Shown here: positions 14,803 through 22,799 of the stretch, in pieces
Position numbering within the stretch: position 1 is the stretch's first letter
How the letters are laid out: each line of letters begins with the position of its first letter
From: JAKAUF01 sp050746205
GTDB lineage: Bacteria > Acidobacteriota > Terriglobia > Terriglobales > SCQP01
Length of the DNA: 30,011 nucleotides
Direction: 5' to 3'
NCBI GenBank assembly: GCA_050746205.1
Contig: JBOGKW010000021.1
Span: 1 to 30,011, forward strand
Program-made: the position numbers and the translations under genes
Notes under the pieces: generated by a model
Databases searched by the model: none
What the model saw: the letters and a program-made list of their open reading frames with translations, nothing else
What the model was told of the DNA's origin: nothing

Positions 14803-17514
14803 ATGATGGACCGCACCCACTTCAGCCGCCTGGCGGCCCTCCTCCTTCTCACGGCACTGGCCGCGGCGGCGGCGCCGCCGCCGGCCGGCGTCTACGTGCG
14901 CCGCCGCGGCGACACCTGGGCCCTCGGCAACGCCTATCTCGAACGCGACATCGCCGTCACCGGCGGCGTGGTCGGCACCACCGCCATTGTCAATCGCCTC
15001 GACCATCGCGCCTATTCCCTCGCCGGCGGCGAGTTCCAGCTGCAGCTCATCCGGGAGCGCGTCGGCTACGCCTTCGGCGGGCAAAACCCTTGGGTGCTGA
15101 CGGCGCGGGATTTCATGGCCGGCCCGCCACGCATCACGGTGCTGCCCGGCGGCGGCCGCCGCCTCAGCTTCCCGCTCCGCCTCCGCCACTCGCCCGGCGG
15201 CGACCAGCCGGGCTTGGCGGTGACGCTGAGCTACGCGCTCCGCCCCGGGGACTTCTACACCCGCCAATGGCTGCGGCTCGAGATCTCCGGGACGGGGACA
15301 TTCTTTATGGATCGCGTCGCGCCGTTTCGCGACCGGGTCGGCGTGGCCCGGTTCCGCCTGGGCGGCTTCGGCCAGCCGCTGTTCACCCGTGATCTGTTCT
15401 TCGGCCTGGAATATCCCACCTCCCTCAACACCGCCCAGCCGGCCGGCGCCCTCGCGCCCCAAGTCACGCTGGGTCGCGTGGTCGGCGAAGATATTCCCGC
15501 CGCCGGCTATCGCACGCAGGCCGCCGTCGTGGGCGTTGCGCCGCTCGGCGCCGTGCACCGGCAATTCATGCGCTACGTGGCCCGGCTTCGGGTCGCGCCG
15601 GTGCGGCCCTATCTGCTGTACAACACCTGGTTCGACATGCCCGGCAAGCGGCAGAACCTGGCCCTGCTCCTGACCCGGGTGGCCCAGTTTCACCGCCGCC
15701 TCGGCCAGTATCACCTGCGCCTCAACTCCTTTGTGCTGGACGATTCCTGGGACAGCCGCAATCGCTTGTGGCGCGTCAGCCAGCGGCGCTTCCCCGGCGG
15801 CTTTGCGCCGCTGGTGCAGGCCCTGGCCGCGCAGCTGGACACGCACCTCGGCCTCTGGTTCGGCCCCATCGGCGGCTATGGCCATCGGGATTGGCGCCTC
15901 GCCGCCGGCCGCAAACTGGGCATGGAGATCACCACCAACGGGCAATACTTGTGCCTAGCCGGCCGCAACTACAGCCGCTATTTCACCGCCACGTTGCTGC
16001 GCGACCAGCGGCGGTACGACGTCAACTATTTCAAGCTGGACGGCGTCCCCTTCGGCTGTAACAACCCCGACCACGGTCACCCGGTCGGCATCTACTCCCG
16101 CGAGGCCGATGCCCGCGTCTTCATTCACCTGCTGCAAGCCCTGCGGGCCCAGAATCCGCGCGTCTTCATCAACGCCACCACCAGCATTTGGCTCAGCCCC
16201 TGGTGGCTGCAATACGCCGACACGGTGTGGATGGGCGGGGAGGACTCCGGCTATCTGCCGACCGTGCCCACGCTCCAGCCGCGGCAGAGCGCCATCAGCT
16301 ACCGAGACTCGGTGCTGTATGAGGACTTCGTCACCCACCAGCTCCAATTCCCGCTCAATTCCATCATGACCCACGGCATCATCCGGGGAACCTACAACCT
16401 CCTCGGCGGCGCCCATGAGCCGCTGCGCCAGTGGGACGACGCCATCATGCATTACTTCAGCGTCGGCAATATGATGTACGAGCTGTACATCACCCCGTCC
16501 ATTCTCGGGAATCGCGCCTGGGCGGCGCTGGCCGCGGGCATCCATTGGGCTCAGGCCAACGCTCATCCTTTGCTGGACAACACCACGATGGTGCTCGGCG
16601 ATCCCGCCCGCCGGCAGGTCTACGGCTTCGTCCATTCCTCGGCGGCCAAGACCTTCGTCACTCTGCGGAACCCCTTCGTTCGCCCCCGCGCCGCCGTGCT
16701 GCCTCTCAGCGCCCAAAACGGTTTCGCCCCGTTGCGCGCTGCGGGGCCGATGACGGGGGACGTCATCTATCCCTACCGCCAGGCGCTCGGCTCCATCGCC
16801 TTCGGCCAGGACTTGCGCGTGGATTTGGGCGCATATCAAGAGAAGGTGATCGAGCTGCGGCCCGCGGCCGCCAGCCGGCTAACCGTCCTCGGTACGCGTT
16901 ACGCGGTTGCCGGCTGCGCCGTCGGCGCCTCGGATTGCCATCTGACGCTCTATGCCCCCGCGGGGGCGGACCCGACCGTGACCGTGCAGGCCCCCGGCGC
17001 CGCTGCGCGCTCGCGGCGGCTGCACTTCGGCCCCGCGGGGGCCTCGGTGGACGAGCCGATCTTCTCCGCCCCGCAGCTCGTCGAGGATGGCGCCGATGCC
17101 GCGCAACTCCGCCTGCGGGTCACCATCCCGCCGGACTTCCGCCGCGCCCGGCTCGCCGTCTTGTGGCAGCCGCCGCAGGCCGCGCCCGGCATCGCCGCCG
17201 CGGCGAGGGACAACGGGCAAGCCGCCGCGACGCGCGTGGTCACCGGCGCGGGCGGACAAGCCGGGCAATGGGTTTGGTTTCAACTCCCGCTGGCGCCGGG
17301 GACTCACCGGCTAGCTATGGAATTCGACCGCTCCGCCGGCATGCCCCACGGCGCTCGCATCTCGGTCTGGCTCCTGGCCAACCGCCAATTGGCCCAGCGC
17401 ACGCTTCCCCTGCCGCTGGCCCCTGGCGTGCCCCTCCCCAGCGGCGACGCACCTCCCACGCGGCCCAGCCAACAAGCGGAGACCTACGCCCTGCTGGCCC
17501 GCACTCTGCACTGA
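14803..17514 (+). CDS. Large secreted clan GH-D glycoside hydrolase (GH36-like, putative alpha-galactosidase)
   Basis: The 903-residue product has a signal peptide (MMDRTHFSRL, cleavage near 24) and GGAG 6 nt before the ATG. An N-terminal beta-sandwich (about 30-260) leads into a TIM barrel (about 265-620). Barrel landmarks are LLYNTWFDMPGK (271-282), LNSFVLDDSWD (307-317), LGLWFGPIGGYG, the likely nucleophile segment VNYFKLDGVPFGC with Asp413, and VWMGGEDSGYLP with Asp481 as possible acid/base. A C-terminal beta domain of about 280 residues may bind carbohydrate. The FKLDG motif and layout place it with GH36-type alpha-galactosidases and relatives, some of which act on N-acetylgalactosamine; several are mis-named enterotoxin in databases. 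The exact family and substrate are uncertain. It is convergent with the acyl-CoA dehydrogenase gene. Confidence 0.75.
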   Translation: MMDRTHFSRLAALLLLTALAAAAAPPPAGVYVRRRGDTWALGNAYLERDIAVTGGVVGTTAIVNRLDHRAYSLAGGEFQLQLIRERVGYAFGGQNPWVLTARDFMAGPPRITVLPGGGRRLSFPLRLRHSPGGDQPGLAVTLSYALRPGDFYTRQWLRLEISGTGTFFMDRVAPFRDRVGVARFRLGGFGQPLFTRDLFFGLEYPTSLNTAQPAGALAPQVTLGRVVGEDIPAAGYRTQAAVVGVAPLGAVHRQFMRYVARLRVAPVRPYLLYNTWFDMPGKRQNLALLLTRVAQFHRRLGQYHLRLNSFVLDDSWDSRNRLWRVSQRRFPGGFAPLVQALAAQLDTHLGLWFGPIGGYGHRDWRLAAGRKLGMEITTNGQYLCLAGRNYSRYFTATLLRDQRRYDVNYFKLDGVPFGCNNPDHGHPVGIYSREADARVFIHLLQALRAQNPRVFINATTSIWLSPWWLQYADTVWMGGEDSGYLPTVPTLQPRQSAISYRDSVLYEDFVTHQLQFPLNSIMTHGIIRGTYNLLGGAHEPLRQWDDAIMHYFSVGNMMYELYITPSILGNRAWAALAAGIHWAQANAHPLLDNTTMVLGDPARRQVYGFVHSSAAKTFVTLRNPFVRPRAAVLPLSAQNGFAPLRAAGPMTGDVIYPYRQALGSIAFGQDLRVDLGAYQEKVIELRPAAASRLTVLGTRYAVAGCAVGASDCHLTLYAPAGADPTVTVQAPGAAARSRRLHFGPAGASVDEPIFSAPQLVEDGADAAQLRLRVTIPPDFRRARLAVLWQPPQAAPGIAAAARDNGQAAATRVVTGAGGQAGQWVWFQLPLAPGTHRLAMEFDRSAGMPHGARISVWLLANRQLAQRTLPLPLAPGVPLPSGDAPPTRPSQQAETYALLARTLH

Positions 17515-17550
17515 TCGCACCCGAGCGGCGGCGGGCCACCGCCCGGGCGC

Positions 17551-18702
17551 CTAGCCCTCACCGAGCAGCAGCTTGGCGATGGTCTGCAGTTGCATGTTCG
17601 ACGTGCCTTCGTAGATCTTGCCGATCTTGGCGTCGCGGAAATACTTCTCGACCGGATAATCCTTGACGAACCCATAGCCGCCGTAAATCTCCACCGCCAG
17701 CGACGCCGCCCGCTCAGCCACCTGCGAGGCGAAGTACTTGGCCATCGCCGCCTCGCGCAAAAACACCTGTCCGGCGTCCTTCTTCCGCGCGGCGTTATAC
17801 ACCATCAGGCGGGCCGCCTCCAGCTCGGTGGCTACCCGCGCCAAGTCGAATTGAATGGCTTGGAACGAGGCAATCGCCTTGCCGAACTGCTTGCGCTCAC
17901 GGGCATATGCGGCGGCATGCTCCAGGGCGCCACGCGCCAGGCCGATCATCTGCGCCCCGATGCCGATGCGGCCTTCGTTCAGGGTTTCGATGGCGATCTT
18001 ATAGCCTTTGCCCGCCTCGCCCAGCAGGTTTTCTCCCGGCACGCGGCAGTTCTCCAGCAACAACTCGCAGGTGCTGGAGGCCCGAATGCCGAGCTTGTCT
18101 TCCTTCTTGCCCACCTGAAATCCCGCGCGGTCGCGTTCCACCACGAAGGCGCAAATGCCGCGATAGCCGAGGCCGGCGTCCATGGTGGCGAACACAATGA
18201 ATAGCGAGGCCTCGAGCGCGTTGGTAATCCATAGCTTGCGGCCCTCCAACACCCAATCCTTGCTGTCCTGCCGAGCGCGCGTTTGCAAGGCAAAGGCGTC
18301 GCTGCCCGATCCTGGCTCCGACAGGGCGTAGGCCCCAACCCAGTCTTTCGCCATTCGGGGCAGCCAGCGGCGTTGCTGGTCGGGGTTGCCCCAGCGCAGC
18401 AGGGCGTTGTTGACCAGCGTGTTTTGCACATCCACCACCACGCCGGCCGAGGCATCCACCGCCGACAGTTCCTCGACGGCGAGGATGGAATCGAAGAACG
18501 TGCCGCCCCCACCGCCCATGGCCTCCGGGATCTGAATGCCCATCAGGCCCAACCGAAAGAACTCCTGGATCAGGCCGGCATCGAAATGGGCGCTTTCGTC
18601 CATCTCGCGCACCTTGGGTTGCAGTTGCTGGCGGGCGAAGTCGCGCACCGAAGCGCGCAGCAGTTCCTCATCCTCGGACAGGGTGGTTAATGCGGGGATC
18701 AT
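17551..18702 (-). CDS. Acyl-CoA dehydrogenase, short-chain type
   Basis: The 383-residue enzyme carries the complete acyl-CoA dehydrogenase fold. An N-terminal helical domain (LSEDEELLRASVRDFARQ) is followed by the FAD and substrate-binding beta domain (VGAYALSEPGSGSDAFAL, KLWITNALEASLFIVFA). The C-terminal helices contain RKQFGKAIASFQAIQFDLA, YGGYGFVKDYPVEKYFRDAK and IYEGTSNMQ, where Glu365 is the expected catalytic base, as in short and medium-chain enzymes. It oxidises acyl-CoA to enoyl-CoA in fatty or branched-chain acid breakdown, passing electrons to ETF. The ATG at 18702 is chosen because the domain begins there; the open frame to 18978 upstream is Arg/Pro-rich filler. No Shine-Dalgarno sequence is evident. 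A minus-strand TATACT at 18831-18826 could be the -10 box, with a leader of about 115 nt. No beta-oxidation partner lies next to it. Confidence 0.95.
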   Translation of the reverse strand: MIPALTTLSEDEELLRASVRDFARQQLQPKVREMDESAHFDAGLIQEFFRLGLMGIQIPEAMGGGGGTFFDSILAVEELSAVDASAGVVVDVQNTLVNNALLRWGNPDQQRRWLPRMAKDWVGAYALSEPGSGSDAFALQTRARQDSKDWVLEGRKLWITNALEASLFIVFATMDAGLGYRGICAFVVERDRAGFQVGKKEDKLGIRASSTCELLLENCRVPGENLLGEAGKGYKIAIETLNEGRIGIGAQMIGLARGALEHAAAYARERKQFGKAIASFQAIQFDLARVATELEAARLMVYNAARKKDAGQVFLREAAMAKYFASQVAERAASLAVEIYGGYGFVKDYPVEKYFRDAKIGKIYEGTSNMQLQTIAKLLLGEG

Positions 18703-18972
18703 AACTAACGGCTCAGCCGCCCAACTCCGCACGCCGCGCGTTTTGCGGGGCTGCGGCTGGGACTGCGACGAGCGCGCGGAGACGTACCCTGGGGCCCGGC
18801 TGCCCCGCGGCGGCTGCGACACGCCAGTATACCGGCCCAGGGGCGCGGCGGCTCGCTGGCCGATGCCAACCGCGGGAACCATCCGGCCGGTTGGTGGCAA
18901 GAACAGGTGCCGAGCGACTAGGCCAGGTGTCGAGAAAGGTACAGGCCCCGCTACGGCGGCCGTGGCATCGAG

Positions 18973-19001
18973 TTGCAATGGGCCGGGGAATCCGCTAGTC
19001 T
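18973..19001 (+). promoter_or_regulatory. Possible promoter for the zinc-ribbon gene
   Basis: TTGCAA (18973-18978) and TAGTCT (18996-19001) are separated by 17 bases. Both are partial matches to sigma70-type boxes. The predicted transcript would have a leader of nearly 200 nt containing the inverted repeats TTCGGCG/CGCCGAA (19020-19041) and GGTCC/GGACC (19084-19096). Confidence 0.35.
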
Positions 19002-19203
19002 AATCTGCGTTTTCCCCCCTTCGGCGGTCGTTTTCGCCGAACCCAAAGAGTACGTTTCGCAGCAGGTTCGTTCCGGCTTTTTTGGTCCCGAGGACCTGAA
19101 ACTTTTTCCGAGGTATCGGCGTCCAATGGGCCAAAGGGAGTTGTGCACTCATATTGAATCTCCGGCCACGCGGTGGGTGGACCGGCGGAAGGAGGTGAGC
19201 CGT
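19002..19203 (+). other. Long leader or spacer upstream of the zinc-ribbon gene
   Basis: This stretch has short inverted repeats, several T-runs and lower GC than its surroundings. The reading frame of the zinc-ribbon gene happens to stay open through it, but its translation has no domain character. It may be a structured 5' UTR. Confidence 0.3.
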
Positions 19204-19428
19204 ATGTTGGCAGTGATGGACGGATTGAAAGCCAAAATTCATTGCCCTATGTGCACGCGGACGGTGGACGGGGTGGCCATCCCTGCAGTGCGAATGGGGC
19301 GCTCTCGTCTACGCGTTATGCCGGGTCAGAAATGCAGCCGTTGCCATGCTTCTTTGGATGCTGGCTACGTGCTCGAACTCTTGCCCGATAACGATCAACC
19401 CTCAAGCAAAGGTCGGCGCGCCGCGTAA
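19204..19428 (+). CDS. Small zinc-ribbon protein, 74 residues
   Basis: AGGAGGT followed by a short spacer precedes the ATG at 19204; this near-perfect ribosome-binding site decides the start, although the frame is open back to 18973. The product, MLAVMDGLKAKIHCPMC and onward, has two CxxC knuckles (HCPMC near 14-17 and KCSRC near 44-47), about 27 residues apart, which should bind one zinc ion. The intervening part (VDGVAIPAVRMGRSRLRVMPGQ) is basic and beta-rich, and the C-terminus is Lys/Arg-rich. Such ribbons occur in RNA-, DNA- and protein-binding adaptors, and the sequence does not say which. The strong initiation signal implies high expression. A GC-rich hairpin overlaps its stop codon. 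Confidence 0.75.
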   Translation: MLAVMDGLKAKIHCPMCTRTVDGVAIPAVRMGRSRLRVMPGQKCSRCHASLDAGYVLELLPDNDQPSSKGRRAA

Positions 19429-19443
19429 CACCGCCGCGCCGAC
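19412..19443 (+). terminator. Hairpin at the end of the zinc-ribbon gene
   Basis: GTCGGCGCG (19412-19420) pairs perfectly with CGCGCCGAC (19435-19443). The stop codon lies in the 14-base loop, and TGCTTGATATTTG follows. The stem is strong but the T-rich tail is weak, so it is a probable rather than clear terminator. Confidence 0.5.
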
Positions 19444-19744
19444 TGCTTGATATTTGATGGGGGCCGCCCCGCCGATGGCTGGGCGGCTCTCGTTGCATTC
19501 AGCGCCCGCCCGCAAGGCGACCGCTGAAACGCCGCGACGCCGGGACCAAGGGGGATGGCTGCGGAGGGCAGTGCCGCAAGCCTCTCGTCTGCCTCCGCCG
19601 CTCGGAAGGGGCGGGAGCCCCGGGGTCCGCAGCCGAGATCCCCAGCGCGCAGCGGCGGGCGCCGGGGTGGAGCGGCGCCTGCAAGTGCGAGAACAACGCC
19701 ATGGCGGCACCTATCGGCCGCCCCAACCGTCGCCCGAACCGCAC
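19444..19744. other. Intergenic region before the HAD gene
   Basis: No gene is supported. A 7-bp hairpin GCCGCCC/GGGCGGC (19463-19487) follows the terminator. A degenerate half of an R2 element (GCAGCCGAGATCCCC) lies near 19629-19643. No promoter or ribosome-binding site for the HAD gene was found. Confidence 0.4.
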
Positions 19745-20311
19745 ATGATCCGCACCGTGATCTTCGACCTGGGCCGCACGCTGGTCCCTTTTAGCTTCGA
19801 CCGCCTGCGGCCCTCGCTGGACGGTTGCCGCGAGGCCGCGCTGGCGTGGATGGCGCCGCTGGAAACCGGCGTCGGCGACTGGGACGCCTTCGTCGCGACG
19901 CTCGGCTCCCGCGTGGGCGTGACCGCCGGCGAGTTCGAGGCTTGGTGGTGCGGCATCTTCGACCTGCAGCCGCTCATCTCGCCGCAATGGCTGACGGAGT
20001 TGCGGCGCACCTATCGCCTCGGCCTGCTCTCAAACACCAATGCCTGCCACTTCGGTTTCCTGCGCCGCGAGATGCCCTGGCTGGAGGGCTTCGATTTTCA
20101 CGTCCTCTCTTATGAGGTCGGCGCGGTGAAGCCGCAACCGGAAATCTATGCCGCCGCCGAACGGCAGGCGGCGTGCCAACCCGGCGAGATCCTGTATTTC
20201 GACGACGTTCCGGAGTTTGTCGCCGCCGCGGCGCGGCGCGGCTGGCGGGCGGAGCAGTTCGCGGATGAGGCCGCCGCGCGGGCCGCGGTGCACCGCTGGA
20301 CGCAGCCCTAG
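19745..20311 (+). CDS. HAD-family phosphatase (YihX-like)
   Basis: The 188-residue product has all four HAD motifs. These are motif I IRTVIFDLGRTLVPF with nucleophile Asp8, motif II LGLLSNTNA, motif III Lys in GAVKPQPEIY, and motif IV EILYFDDVPEFV with two metal-binding Asp. A small helical cap lies between motifs I and II. In motif I the second Asp of the usual DxD is replaced (DLG). This is normal in a subgroup of sugar- and nucleotide-phosphatases such as YihX, but means the usual general acid is absent. The start is fixed by motif I. There is no clear Shine-Dalgarno sequence. It converges with ltaE, with 23 bases between the stops. The substrate is unknown. Confidence 0.85.
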   Translation: MIRTVIFDLGRTLVPFSFDRLRPSLDGCREAALAWMAPLETGVGDWDAFVATLGSRVGVTAGEFEAWWCGIFDLQPLISPQWLTELRRTYRLGLLSNTNACHFGFLRREMPWLEGFDFHVLSYEVGAVKPQPEIYAAAERQAACQPGEILYFDDVPEFVAAAARRGWRAEQFADEAAARAAVHRWTQP

Positions 20312-20334
20312 CGGCGCCGGACCGCCCCAGCCCC

Positions 20335-21474
20335 TTACTCCCGCGCCAACAGCGCCTGCAAGACCTCCAACGCAGCCTCGCACTGCGGCCGGCTCACGTC
20401 CAGGTGGGTCACCAGCCGGACCGCGTCCGGCCCCGCCGCGCCGGCGAGGACGTTGCGCCCCGCCAATTTCTCCACCAGCTTGGCGGCGGGCTCGCCGGTC
20501 TTGGCCGTGCCGAAGATGACAATGTTGCTCTGCACCCGACTGGGATCCAGCTCGACCCGCGGCAGCGCCGCCAAGCCGTCGGCTAGGAAGCGGGCGTTGG
20601 CGTGATCCTCGGCCAGCCGCGCCGGACCCTTCTCCAGCGCCACCAAGCCGGCCGCGGCCAAAATGCCGGCCTGCCGCATGCCGCCGCCCAGCATCTTGCG
20701 CGCGATGCGGGCGCGATGGATGAACTCCTCGCTGCCCACCAGCATCGAGCCCACCGGCGCGCCCAGGCCCTTGGACAGGCAGAACATCACCGAGTCAAAT
20801 CCCCGGGCCAATTCCTCGACCGCGCGGTTCAACGCGGTCGCGGCATTGAAGACGCGCGCGCCGTCCAAATGCACCGGAAGGCCCAGATCCTTGGCCCGGC
20901 GGCAGATCTCGGCCGTGACCGGCGGCGGCGTTACCACCCCGCCCGCCAGGTTCAGGGTGTTCTCCACCACGAGCAAACCGGTGCGGGCGAGATGGTACGG
21001 AGCGTCCAGCGACAGCGCCGGCGCCAGCGCCGCCCAGCTCAGCACGCCGTCCGGCGTCGTGACCGGACGGATGAGGCATCCGGAAAACGCCGCCGGCATG
21101 GCCATCTCATAGTTGAAGACGTGAGCCCGGCTCTCGCACACCACCTCCTGCCCGGGACGGGTGTGAAGATGGAGCGCGATCTGGTTGCCCATCGTGCCCG
21201 TGGGCACGAACAGCGCCGCCGGCCGCGCGAAGATCTCCGCCGCCCGCCGCTCGAGCCGGTTGACCGTGGGGTCCTCGCCATACACGTCGTCGCCGACCTC
21301 GGCGTTGGCCATGGCGCGGCGCATCTCCTCGCTGGGCCGGGTCACCGTGTCGCTGCGCAGATCAATGGCCCGCTCCTCGCGCTCCCGCCGCGCCGCCGCC
21401 GCGCCGGCCGCGTCCCCCGGACCCAACTGCGCCTCGACTCCGGTCATTCCCTTGGGTGCGAACCGTCCCCGCAT
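20335..21474 (-). CDS. ltaE: Low-specificity L-threonine aldolase
   Basis: The 379-residue PLP enzyme contains IDLRSDTVTRPSEEMRRAM, GDDVYGEDPTVNRLE, FVPTGTMGNQIAL, VHLDGARVFN (Asp204 contacts PLP) and MFCLSKGLGAPVGS, where Lys235 should form the Schiff base. It cleaves L-threonine and allo-threonine to glycine and acetaldehyde. It is the last gene of a likely lacD-hemW-ltaE operon: its start is 13 bases after the hemW stop, and the GAGGA that serves as ribosome-binding site overlaps that stop codon. This start adds about 36 residues (MRGRFAPKGMTGVEAQ onward, Ala/Arg/Glu-rich) before the usual N-terminus at IDLRSDTV. No ATG or GTG closer to that point was found, so the extension may be real. 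Confidence 0.93.
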   Translation of the reverse strand: MRGRFAPKGMTGVEAQLGPGDAAGAAAARREREERAIDLRSDTVTRPSEEMRRAMANAEVGDDVYGEDPTVNRLERRAAEIFARPAALFVPTGTMGNQIALHLHTRPGQEVVCESRAHVFNYEMAMPAAFSGCLIRPVTTPDGVLSWAALAPALSLDAPYHLARTGLLVVENTLNLAGGVVTPPPVTAEICRRAKDLGLPVHLDGARVFNAATALNRAVEELARGFDSVMFCLSKGLGAPVGSMLVGSEEFIHRARIARKMLGGGMRQAGILAAAGLVALEKGPARLAEDHANARFLADGLAALPRVELDPSRVQSNIVIFGTAKTGEPAAKLVEKLAGRNVLAGAAGPDAVRLVTHLDVSRPQCEAALEVLQALLARE

Positions 21475-21487
21475 AAATATTGCGTCC

Positions 21488-22774
21488 TCAGGCGAGAAAT
21501 TCCGCGAACACCTCGTTCGCCAACAATCGGCCCCGGGCCGTCAGCGCCAAGCGTCCCGCCGCGTCGCGCAACAAGCCAGCGGCGGTCATCGCCTCCGCCG
21601 CGGGCTTCTTTGATTCTACCGGCACAGCGCCGAACTCCGCCTCCAAGGCCCGCCAGGCGACGCCCGGGACGCGGCGCAAGCCCAGAAACAGCGCCTCCTC
21701 CAGTTCCTGCAGCGCCGTTAGGGCCGTCTCTTCAGCCCGCGGCAGCTGTTCCGCGGCCAGGGCCTTCAGATAGTGTTCCATCTCCGCCGTATTGCCCCAG
21801 CGGCGGGACGCGGGCCGGCGCAAGAAGGAGTGCGCCTCAAGGCCGAAGCCGACATAGGGCTGGCGCAGCCAATAGCGTTCGTTATGGCGGCTGGCGTAGC
21901 CGGCGCGGGCAAAGCTGGAGATTTCGTACTGCTCCAGGCCCGCCGCCGCCAGCCGTTCCGCCGCCCAGGCGTACCCATCCGCCATCTCATCCTCATCCGG
22001 CATCTCCGCCGCGCCGTAGCGCCGTCCTCCTGCCAGCACCTCCGCCCCGAGGCGGCTGTCCGCGTCGAGTTCGAACAGGTACACGGAGACGTGCGGCACG
22101 CCGCTGGCGATGGTGCGTTCGACCGAGTCGCGCCAGCTGGCGGCGGTTTGCCCCGGTAAGCCGGCGATCAAATCCAGGCTCAGGTTGCCGAGGCCCCAGC
22201 GCCGCAGCCGGACCAGATCCGCCAAAATGCTCTCCGCCGTGTGCCGCCGCCCGACACGCCGGGCTTCGGCGGCGTCCCAGCTCTGCACGCCCAGGCTGAC
22301 GCGGTTCACCCCGGCGGCCGCCAGCGCCGCGCAGACCGCGTCCGGCACCGTGCCCGGCATGGCCTCGCACGTGAACTCGGCCCCGGGCAAGAGGCGAAAC
22401 TGCTCCCGCTGCACCGCCGCCAGTGCCGCCAGGGCCGCCGGCGCCAGCAGGCTGGGCGTGCCCCCGCCCCAATACACCGTATCCACCGCAGGCGGTCCCG
22501 CCGGCGCTTCCACCGCCAGCGTCAGCCGCATCTCGCGGCGCAGGGCGTCGAGATAGGGCCCCTGCCAGGCGGCAGGGAACACGTCGCTGGCGAAGTTGCA
22601 GAAGCTGCACTTGGCGCGGCAAAAAGGTACGGCGATGTAAAGGCCCCAGGCGTCTTCGCCACGGCCAACTACACGTGGATCCGGCGTCCCCCCGGCCTCC
22701 CAGGCGGCCGAATCGGCGGCGCCCGCACCGGGATGGCCAACGGCGTTCGTGGGTGCGTGTGGAAACGAAGCCAT
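21488..22774 (-). CDS. hemW: Radical SAM heme chaperone HemW (coproporphyrinogen oxidase-like)
   Basis: The 428-residue product carries the radical SAM cluster motif FCRAKCSFCNF with Cys52, Cys56 and Cys59 (CX3CX2C followed by Asn-Phe). That pattern is typical of HemW; true HemN has a further Cys. VYWGGGTPSLL binds SAM, and GVNRVSLGVQSWD, LSLDLIAGLPGQT, YEISSFARAG and RHNERYW follow as in HemW. A C-terminal HemN_C-type winged domain ends the protein. HemW binds heme and is thought to deliver it to respiratory enzymes rather than oxidise coproporphyrinogen. The ATG at 22774 is chosen since it is 25 bases after the lacD stop; an earlier start at 22840 would overlap lacD. About 40 residues before the barrel (ADSAAWEAGGTPDPRV) are not usual in the family. 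Confidence 0.9.
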   Translation of the reverse strand: MASFPHAPTNAVGHPGAGAADSAAWEAGGTPDPRVVGRGEDAWGLYIAVPFCRAKCSFCNFASDVFPAAWQGPYLDALRREMRLTLAVEAPAGPPAVDTVYWGGGTPSLLAPAALAALAAVQREQFRLLPGAEFTCEAMPGTVPDAVCAALAAAGVNRVSLGVQSWDAAEARRVGRRHTAESILADLVRLRRWGLGNLSLDLIAGLPGQTAASWRDSVERTIASGVPHVSVYLFELDADSRLGAEVLAGGRRYGAAEMPDEDEMADGYAWAAERLAAAGLEQYEISSFARAGYASRHNERYWLRQPYVGFGLEAHSFLRRPASRRWGNTAEMEHYLKALAAEQLPRAEETALTALQELEEALFLGLRRVPGVAWRALEAEFGAVPVESKKPAAEAMTAAGLLRDAAGRLALTARGRLLANEVFAEFLA

Positions 22775-22799
22775 GCGGCGCGGATCGCCCCGCCCCCGT

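Noticed and set aside
15955..16839. Minus-strand ORF of 294 codons within the GH-D gene
   Set aside because: Antisense shadow; the plus-strand gene has a complete domain series across the same bases.
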